Assembly: GCA_016098155.1 (NCBI GenBank)
Contig: JAAAJB010000065.1
Coordinates: forward strand, 78,435-88,531
Reading direction: 5' to 3'
Length of the DNA stretch: 10,097 nt
Source: Actinomortierella ambigua
Lineage: Eukaryota; Mortierellomycota; Mortierellomycetes; Mortierellales; Mortierellaceae
Shown: positions 1 through 6,322 of the stretch, piece after piece
Layout of the letters: each line of letters begins with the position of its first letter
How positions within the stretch are numbered: position 1 is the first letter of the stretch
Notes under the pieces: model-generated
What the model saw: only the letters and a program-made list of their open reading frames with translations
What the model was told of the DNA's origin: nothing
The model's database searches: none
Translations under genes and position numbers: made by a program

Positions 1-56
1 ATATGGAGGACAAAGCAAAGGTTGGAAACTGATGATAGATGTGTGATCCTTCTGAT

Positions 57-82
57 AAAAAAAAAAAAAAAAAAAAAAAAAA
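57..82 (+). repeat. Poly(A) tract, 26 nt, followed by five G
   Basis: There are 26 consecutive A bases, the longest homopolymer in the window. It could be a simple replication-slippage tract or the tail of a retroposed sequence whose body lies mostly before the window. Only 56 bases precede it and I recognise no retroelement in them. Confidence 0.95.
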
Positions 83-215
83 GGGGGATTCATTGCACAA
101 AGTTTGAAGTGCACGCGATAAGAGTGAGTGGCGCAGAAGAACAATTGAAATTGAGTGGTGCCTGAAATTGTGCTCGATGCTACAAAACAAATTGTGTTTG
201 ACCACAATTTTATGC

Positions 216-221
216 TTTATT
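216..221 (-). terminator. Candidate poly(A) signal of the ornithine decarboxylase gene
   Basis: AATAAA on the minus strand lies about 185 nt after the stop codon, inside AATAATAAAG. It is the only perfect copy I found in the 3' flank. Fungal poly(A) signals are degenerate, so the real cleavage site could be elsewhere. Confidence 0.45.
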
Positions 222-406
222 ATTCGGATCAAAAAAGAGAAATGGTCTTCTCGCTCCAAAAAGACACAACCAAGCCGTGCTAACCATCCTTGCCAGTTGG
301 GAAACGACGACGACTCGAGTGGCTGTGTCTTCAAGGAGCACTGTCCAGTGAAAGAAAACCTCTTTTCTTAATGTCCGATAAGCCTATTTTTTTTTTCAGG
401 GTGTCC

Positions 407-1890
407 TTAAAAGTGAATGAGAACCTCCTTCTCGGTGGTCGTGTACTGAATCTCACTCTTGCGGAAACCGTTGAACTGCGAAGCAGCGGTGATGGTGTAT
501 GCACCCATGTTCTCAAAGTAGAGCCAGTCCCGAGTCTCCAACAAGGGAAGGCGCGACTTGGGGGAGATGCAGTCAATCGAGTCGCAAGTGGGGCCCCAAA
601 CGGACGCGAGACCCTCAGGCAACATAAAGTCTTGCTTGTACCCAAACTGTCCGTCCCTCAGAAGCACCTTGGGCTCGCAGACTTGGTGATCAAACATGAT
701 ACAGTTGAACGAACCATACATGCCGTCATTGATGTAGTACATGTGCGAGGGGAACTCGTTCTGGTCGACCGCATCGCGATGCACAGTGCGGCGAGCAATG
801 ACCTGGGTCGCCAGAGTAAAGGCCGATCCAACGTAGTAACGACCAGGCTCGGCAACCACACGGATCTCAGGGCCAAACAGGGCATCGACCGTGGGGCCGA
901 GAATGCCAGCAACCTTCTCGAACGTAATGCCCTCAGTGATATGGGCCGAAGGGAAACCACCGCCGACATCCAAAAAGTCAAAGTCGTAGCCGTATTCCTT
1001 GGCCTGGTCAAAAACGCGACGGGCGCGGATGACGGCCTCGCCAAAGGCGTGGGCGTCAAAGCAGCCCGAGCCAACATGGAAAGAGACACCGATCAGGTTA
1101 AGGCCGAGCGAGCGGGATGTTTCGAGCAGGTGGTCGACAGTGTCAAGAGGAGCGCCAAACTTGAGACCAAGCTTGCACAGCGACTTTGAATCGTCCGTCA
1201 GGATACGGAGGACGAGGTGAGCATCGGGGTGGAGGCGAGCAATCTTGTGGAGCTCTTCAGCATTATCGAAGGTCATCATCTTGACGCCGTTGGTGCGAGC
1301 ATACTTGACGAACGAGTTTTGCTTGCAAGGGTTGGCGTAGATGATACGCGAGGGATCGACGCCCATATCGAGAACGGCCTGGATCTCATTCTTGGAAGCA
1401 CAGTCGAAACCGGCGCCAAGCGAGGCCAGAAGGTGCATCACCATGGGATCAGGGTTGCACTTCATAGCTATATTTTCCGAAATCCAAGTGAACTGGGGTC
1501 AGTGAATGGCCCAAGAAAAGCACCCATTTTTTTTCATGACGGAATGGTCCATGAAACAAACTCAGCGAGCGAGCTAAGGAAAAACGAAAACAAATAATGG
1601 CACCTACCGAAGAAAGGCTGGATGCGGGGAAGAAGAGCCTTCCAGCGCAGATGCTGGCGGTAGACCTCACCCAAGTCGGCGACGTAAAAGGCGTTATCGG
1701 CCTCGGCATCCTCCGTCTCCGGATCGATGGAAGCAAGACGGGCCTGGAGCATTTCGCACACAGAGCGAGTGTCAACCTCGGGCAGGGCAGGGTTGCGGGC
1801 CATCTGCGCCTTGACGCGGGCCTTGAGGACGTGGAGAGGGACCAAGGTGGGAACCACCTCGAACTGCTGATCTTCTTGAACGGCGATCAT
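407..1890 (-). CDS. SPE1: Ornithine decarboxylase, 2 exons, 447 aa
   Basis: This PLP enzyme (EC 4.1.1.17, fold type III) decarboxylates ornithine to putrescine in the cytosol, the first committed step of polyamine synthesis. Exon 1 is 1890-1608 and exon 2 is 1467-407; the join is phase 1 and recreates the PLP-lysine motif FFAMKCN with Lys97. By family knowledge the other active-site residues are also present: His225 in SFHVGSG, the GGG loop at 263-265, EPGR at 301-304, Asp342 in NDGMYGS, Cys389-Asp390 in WGPTCD and Tyr418 in GAYT. An active enzyme is therefore expected rather than an antizyme-inhibitor-like paralogue. The length fits fungal ODCs. There is no mammalian-type PEST tail; the chain ends shortly after the last conserved strand. 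The ATG at 1890 was chosen because upstream in-frame codons give only a low-complexity hydrophobic stretch unlike ODC. It lies downstream of, and co-oriented with, the phosphate transporter gene. Confidence 0.96.
1468..1607 (-). other. Intron of the ornithine decarboxylase gene (140 nt)
   Basis: The donor is GTAGGT and the acceptor is ATATAG. A CTGAC branch-like site lies at 1502-1498, about 30 nt before the acceptor. Splicing joins a single G from exon 1 to CT from exon 2, making the Ala95 codon directly before Met96-Lys97. This restores the conserved motif around the PLP lysine, which strongly supports both splice sites. Confidence 0.93.
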
Positions 1891-2750
1891 CTTGAAGATT
1901 AAAGAGGATGAGGGAAAATACGAGAAGACAAGAAAAATAAAAAGACGAGTGGACAAGACTCTATCTCTTTGTGCTTGGTGGGCGGAAAGGGACTTTTTTT
2001 TTTACGGATGTAAAAAAAAATAATTGGCTCGATCTCTCAGAGAGTAGAACGGGCAAGGAAGAGCGAATTATAAAAAAAACCTCTCGACTCTGTTGGAGAA
2101 GACAGAAGACGAGACGAGGGACGGCAGGAGCAGGCGCAGAACGGACGAAGAAAAAGGCAGAAGTAGAAACTTCCCAGTGCTAGTGGATAGAATCAACAGT
2201 GGCAGGGCAAAGGGCAATGGAGAGCAAAAGGTCGTTCAGACAAGACCTTGAGTTTCGGGGAGCCAAGGAGGTGCCCGAAAGAGGAACGATTGGATTGTTT
2301 TGCTTGGTAGAGCCGTGATGATAAAGCAAACCGAACGCGGGGACGGCCTGCTCAATGGGGTGAATGGGTGGGAGCCCGGGGATCTCTTTTGAGGGAGAAA
2401 GGGGGGGTTGGGTGGTTTGTTTAGGTTGAAGAAACAACGAAGGCGCGTAGACTGTCCGGCAGGGTTCGAACCAGGGAAGGGGTGTCGAGCTGGGAGCAGG
2501 AGATGAGCGGAATAGGGCAGATCACTGAAGAGAAAGAACGAGACTGATGGGACGAGCCTGGTTTTCTCTGTAAGGGGGAATGAGGATTGGGGGTTGGAAT
2601 AAGAAAAAAGGAAAGAAGCAAAAGAGTGTCTAGTTGTACTCTGAAGGCAGCGTTGGGGGTTGTGGGAAGGGGTGGGATCAGGTAAAGGATCAGGTGGTGT
2701 TGAACAGATGAACTGTGAGGAAAAAAAAACAAAAAAGGAGGGGGATTCTC
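1891..2750 (-). promoter_or_regulatory. Probable ATG-free, pyrimidine-rich 5' leader/proximal promoter of the ornithine decarboxylase gene
   Basis: Read on the gene's strand this 860-nt stretch is strongly pyrimidine-rich. By hand count the plus strand over 1921-2760 has about 14% C and 19% T. It contains no ATG on the sense strand between the start codon at 1890 and a CAT on the plus strand at 2775-2777. From base composition about seven would be expected. That pattern suits either a long 5' UTR kept free of upstream start codons or a CT-rich fungal promoter with a shorter leader. I see no strong GTAAGT-type donor that would point to a leader intron. Confidence 0.5.
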
Positions 2751-2758
2751 TTTATATA
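2751..2758 (-). promoter_or_regulatory. TATA-like box, candidate core promoter of the ornithine decarboxylase gene
   Basis: The minus strand reads TATATAAAG here, a good TATA match, 861 nt before the start codon. A CCAAT box follows about 42 nt further upstream, then poly(dA) tracts in the gene's sense. The distance to the ATG is long, so transcription may also start nearer the gene. Confidence 0.45.
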
Positions 2759-2799
2759 TGATTTGAGGAGGCGTCATCTTCTCTGGCCCCGATGAGTGC

Positions 2800-2806
2800 C
2801 CAATCA
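2800..2806 (+). promoter_or_regulatory. CCAAT box (CCAATCA)
   Basis: CCAATCA matches the extended consensus of the HAP/NF-Y complex, which works in either orientation. Its position just upstream of the TATA-like box at 2758-2751 supports a promoter here. A 7-bp match alone is weak evidence. Confidence 0.4.
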
Positions 2807-2849
2807 GTATTGTTTGGCAAAAATACTTTTTTGCCTGTGGACGAATTTC

Positions 2850-3045
2850 GGGGGGGGGGGGGGGGAGGAGACAGATAGACAGACAGCAGACAGAGACAGA
2901 TTTTTTTTTTTTTTTGCCGGGACAATTCATTCTCAGGAAGAGAGATGTCTGTCTGAACTTTTTTTTTTTTTTGTCCTCGCCTTCACACACAGACCCAGGT
3001 CCATATCTCCTTCTCGTGTCTCCCTCCCTCCCTCTCACCACGTCT

Positions 3046-3078
<33 letters not shown>

Positions 3079-3079
3079 T
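2850..3079. repeat. Cluster of homopolymers and microsatellites
   Basis: In about 230 nt there is a G16 run (2850-2865), an imperfect GACA/AGACAG stretch (2868-2900), a T15 run (2901-2915), a T14 run (2959-2972), a CT repeat of about 11 units (3047-3068) and three CTAT units (3067-3079). In the decarboxylase gene's sense this places two poly(dA) tracts and a C16 run directly upstream of the CCAAT/TATA pair. Poly(dA:dT) tracts are known to disfavour nucleosomes in fungal promoters; that role here is inference. Confidence 0.9.
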
Positions 3080-3196
3080 CCACACACTCAGGGTCTCGAG
3101 AGGGGATTGTCTCTCATACTGCCCACCCCACGGCAGAATTGGTTGTCTTGGCGTCATTTATATGGGCAGGAGAGAAAGGTGGAAGGTTGGGTAGTG

Positions 3197-3234
3197 GGTG
3201 ATAGGTTGATAGGGTGATAGGGTGATAGGGTGAT
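3197..3234 (+). repeat. Tandem repeat of an 8-bp unit, about 4.75 copies
   Basis: The unit GGTGATAG is repeated in register at 3197, 3205 (one G-to-T change), 3213 and 3221, then a partial copy at 3229. It is too short for a typical minisatellite and lies beside a CRE-like site and a hairpin. Confidence 0.9.
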
Positions 3235-3260
3235 CACAAGCGTCATCATCCTTGCGCCAC

Positions 3261-3267
3261 GACGTCA
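3261..3267 (+). promoter_or_regulatory. CRE-like site (CGACGTCA)
   Basis: CGACGTCA at 3260-3267 matches seven of eight positions of the TGACGTCA site bound by ATF/CREB-type bZIP factors. It is about 1.4 kb upstream of the decarboxylase start, and no other gene is known to begin nearby, so its target is unclear. Confidence 0.25.
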
Positions 3268-3278
3268 GGAGAGAAGAA

Positions 3279-3296
3279 ATCTCGTCCAAACGAGAT
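3279..3296. repeat. Perfect 7-bp inverted repeat with a 4-nt loop
   Basis: ATCTCGT, loop CCAA, then ACGAGAT form a perfect hairpin or dyad. The right arm overlaps GATGATG (3294-3300), which could pair alternatively with CATCATC at 3244-3250. Function is unknown; it could be an operator-like dyad or chance. Confidence 0.6.
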
Positions 3297-3679
3297 GATG
3301 TAGTACGCTGCCCGGCCGCAGTGGATGTCTTGCTACATTTTTTTTTTCTTTGTGGCCAACGGTATGGTACCCCCAGTCAGCGTTTCCGCATACGATGAGC
3401 GATTTTTCACCATTGTAATTCGCTCGTTGTTTTTGTAGAATCAACGCGTCTCCTATGCCCCTCCATCTTGCTTCACCTTCAAACTCCTGCAGTCCACTCT
3501 ACCCTTTTGAAATAGTAACCTACAAGGCAGTCGACAGAGTGTACAAAAAAAATCGCGCACACCGCACTATTGAGGCCACGACGCTATTGACATATGAACC
3601 AACCAAATTAAATGACTCTGCGTACCCCACAAGGGAAACCATTATGGATTGAACATGTTATTATTCGTAGTGGCCTGAT

Positions 3680-3704
3680 GAGAGAGAGAGAGAGAAAGAG
3701 AGAG
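3680..3704 (+). repeat. GA microsatellite with one interruption
   Basis: This is a GA dinucleotide run broken by one AAA. It is a simple repeat in intergenic DNA. Confidence 0.9.
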
Positions 3705-4839
3705 TCGCCGCCTCCTCGCCTCTGAATTGGGTATCGATCAACCAATCTGTTTTGGTGGGATGGTCCAATGTGTCTCCATAGTCTGCTCATCTTCCTTTTC
3801 CCAGTCTTCTATGCCAATCTATGTAGACTGACTGTACACTTTATACTTGCCAGCGTGGCGTGGGGGTGCGTGGGTGATAGTCGGAGCATGGCAACGGGGC
3901 TCAGAACTGCACCCAAAATGAAAGCCATTGATTTGTTCGATCTAAGAGTGATACTTGCAATGTTCTCCCCCCATTTGCCACACGAGAGTTTAAAAAAAAA
4001 ACAGTTGACTGAGGACCCCACCCCTCTTCCTCCCTCCCTCCACTCCTCCACGTTGGATTGTCAGTCAAACCGGTGCGGCTGGGACAATTATCTATTCTCA
4101 AAAGGGAAACCACGCCGGTGGGAATACCAAAAGAGCCACAAACAATAACAAAAAAAAACTTTACTCGCGAAAATCAGCTCAGCCAGGTCTGGACTACAAC
4201 AAGTATTAAATCAACAAGTGTGTGCACCACGCTCTAAAGGAAATACCGTGGAAAGAACACCATGGAGGGTTTGTACACACACCTGCCCCGAGTAGAAACC
4301 TTTTTTTTTCTTGTCGCACTGTCATGTGTATTTTGGTTTCCTGTGCTTGTCCTCGCTGGAAGGAATGCGAATCAGCAACACAAAGAAGCAGATCAGAAGG
4401 GCAGTTGTTGAAAAAACATCTTTGGGGTGCACCTCTTTCCACACTCTCTCTTTTCTGCTGTGTACTTTTGAATGTAAAGATGTTCAGGGACATACGCAGG
4501 ATATTGAGGAAGGGGGGGGGAGCACAACTGGTAGTACTGCTTGAACAGGGTTTGAAAGTTTTTCCACTGAGTTACAACCAATCTTGTTCGCACACATATA
4601 TATACCCACACACACGACAAGAAAAGAAGACCTCGCGCGCGAAAGAGCGGAACATGCCGAGGTGTAAGATGGGAGACAGAGAATTAGGATTAGAAATAGA
4701 GCCGCGCGTGTATCCAGATAGCCTACAAGTCGTTGGTGTGTACCAGTGCACAAGAATGCAAACAGCAAGAGCACCCTCTCTCCCCCTTTGGATACGTCTC
4801 AAAACATGCAAGATAGTGAAGGTCCCCCGTCAGATCTTG

Positions 4840-4858
4840 AAAAAAAAATTTTTTTTTT
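4840..4858. repeat. A9/T10 self-complementary palindrome
   Basis: Nine A bases are directly followed by ten T bases, a perfect inverted repeat with no spacer. Such tracts are intrinsically curved and poor nucleosome substrates. Nothing around it looks like a terminator for a known gene. Confidence 0.85.
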
Positions 4859-4941
4859 GAGAACGGACTCGGACCTGACCGCGCAAAACAACAAATCCAC
4901 TACAAATAAAAAAAACTCCTACGCGTGGCACGAGTGGGAGT

Positions 4942-4967
4942 ACTGTACAAACTGTACACTACAGTGT
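4942..4967. repeat. Paired ACTGTACA octamers with an adjoining dyad
   Basis: ACTGTACA occurs at 4942-4949 and again at 4951-4958, one base apart. The second copy overlaps the dyad ACACT-AC-AGTGT at 4956-4967. Further copies are at 3831-3838 and, inverted, at 5283-5290. It may be a protein-binding motif; no known factor is claimed. Confidence 0.6.
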
Positions 4968-5301
4968 CACACACCGTGCATCCCCCAGCCTGCATGGCAG
5001 CTAGAGCCCCCGTCGGCGGATTCGATCCGGACCAAAATTGCCCTCTGTATGTGACCATGCAGAGCGAGCCAACAGCATGGAATGACAGGAGAAGGCAAGA
5101 GAGAGAGGGAAAGCAAACTCAAAAAAAAGACAGCCTTTCGCCTCAGTTGAATAGGATTTGTTCTGTGTGTTCGTTCTCCCCCTCTCTCTCTTCAACATTT
5201 CTCCGCCCAATGGGTGTCCACCAAGACAAATTCAGCATCACGCACGGCAGAAAGTATATGATCCAGACCGTGTTCCATGCCATGTACAGTACTTACCAAG
5301 A

Positions 5302-5373
5302 GTTGTAGTAGTTGTAGTAGTGGTTGTAGTTGTTGTTGTAGTAGTAGTTGTTGTTGTTATAGTAGTAATAGTA
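5302..5373 (+). repeat. GTA/GTT trinucleotide repeat
   Basis: About 24 triplets of the GTW type (GTA, GTT and occasional variants) run without a break in period. The plus frame reads as polyvaline, but no plausible protein surrounds it, so this is a microsatellite in intergenic DNA. Confidence 0.9.
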
Positions 5374-5392
5374 GATACCGCACGTCGGTATC
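5374..5392. repeat. Perfect 7-bp inverted repeat around CACGT
   Basis: GATACCG, loop CACGT, then CGGTATC make a perfect dyad directly after the GTA/GTT repeat. The centre contains the E-box-like core CACGT. It could be a regulator's binding site or a short hairpin; there is no direct evidence for either. Confidence 0.6.
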
Positions 5393-6261
5393 GTAATGGC
5401 CCAGCGCAGAGGCATTTAAAAAGAGAATTATGGCACGGGGTCGTTCTTCACTCAAAACGCCTGGCACACAGCGAGTAAAGCGCTGCTCGCGCAGATTTTA
5501 GGAGGGAGGCGGAAAGAGTCAGCCTTGTTGAACGCCATAGATAATTCATGGTTCGACGCATGGACAAACACACCACTCTGGTCTGATCAGCCGCTCTACA
5601 CTATGGTTCTACGTTCACTATGATGTGAAACTGGCGATCGTCTTTGGCTACCTGGCTAACTAAGCAACAGAGACCCACGCCTGCTTCGCTCCTTCGTGAA
5701 TACACATACCGTCTTTGTGACGCACAAATATTTCGAGCTTGACTTGACCTGACGATCGCAGAAATGGAAGCAAAAAAAACCTCCTCCCGATCAGTCATTA
5801 AAGCACGTTGGAGCCGATGATGACATGGCGAGAGAGGATGATCATTCGTGAAGGTGCACTATGTTTTTTCCTGAAACGAATTGCCTCAACAAGCTTGCCT
5901 TGAGGGAGTTTGGCCGGCTAGGAGAGTGAGGGTAGGGTGAAGGACTGATGAAAGAGCCAAAAACGCAGCCTTCATCTCGACATCTACCTCGTTGGATGCT
6001 CGAATAATCTCTACTTGGGTGCGCTATGAGATCTCGTGCTACCCGTTGTGTCTTTCAGGGGGGTTTTTTTTTGTTTTGCGCTCAGACCACTTCACCTTCC
6101 AAAAGCATCCTCGTATGCGATGGCGTTTGTATGTAGCGGCCCTAAAAGGTGCTCATTCAGCAGCTTGTGTGGCCTGCAGTACCTCCATCTAATTGCAAAA
6201 ACGATAACGTGGCGTGATGTTGCTCCTTTGCACTGACCTTGTCACTTCCTATTTTTTTTTG

Positions 6262-6267
6262 TTTATT
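6262..6267 (-). terminator. Poly(A) signal of the phosphate transporter gene
   Basis: A perfect AATAAA lies on the minus strand 56 nt after the TAA stop codon, followed by an A-rich run. This is the expected distance for a short fungal 3' UTR. Confidence 0.65.
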
Positions 6268-6322
6268 TCCGCGATATCCTCTACATTGGCAAATCATGCT
6301 GCCAAAATAGGCTTGCTCCCGT

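Larger units (their letters stand above)
1..406. other. 3' flank of the ornithine decarboxylase gene, no further gene seen
   Basis: No supported coding region lies here. On the minus strand the stretch next to the stop codon is the expected 3' UTR, including a 10-nt T run on the plus strand at 387-396. Plus-strand reading frames that start here and run into the decarboxylase are antisense shadows. A poly(A) run at 57-82 is listed separately. Confidence 0.6.
3301..6240. other. Gene-poor intergenic stretch, about 2.9 kb
   Basis: I see no coding region that I can support. Open frames on either strand are short or lack family motifs; the longest, 212 codons on the plus strand at 4222-4860, is low-complexity and ends by translating an A-run/T-run palindrome. 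The stretch holds a GA repeat, a GTA/GTT repeat, small palindromes and a recurring ACTGTACA octamer. I checked by eye for tRNA B boxes and found no arm that folds. A non-coding RNA or a fast-evolving, multi-intron gene cannot be excluded. Confidence 0.55.

Noticed and set aside
290..1189. A 299-codon plus-strand open frame opposite the ornithine decarboxylase
   Set aside because: It is antisense to a gene with full active-site conservation, has no family motif and arises from codon bias of the real gene.
2069..2075. TATAAAA on the plus strand as a promoter
   Set aside because: No plus-strand gene follows; downstream plus-strand frames are short and unrecognised.
2455..2490. A tRNA-like GGTTCGAACC (B-box resemblance)
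   Set aside because: On either strand the flanking five bases do not pair into a T-stem and no A box or acceptor stem lies at the right distance.
4484..4774. A minus-strand open frame with a hydrophobic, signal-peptide-like beginning
   Set aside because: It starts at a non-ATG codon and has no family resemblance or promoter.
4222..4860. A 212-codon plus-strand open frame in the intergenic region
   Set aside because: Composition is erratic, no domain or conserved motif is visible, and it ends by reading through an A-run/T-run palindrome.
5010..5045. GGATTCGATCC as a possible T-arm
   Set aside because: Only a 4-bp stem with a 5-nt loop forms; no cloverleaf can be built around it.
5302..5373. 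A polyvaline-coding stretch
   Set aside because: It is a GTA/GTT microsatellite; flanking residues do not form a plausible protein.
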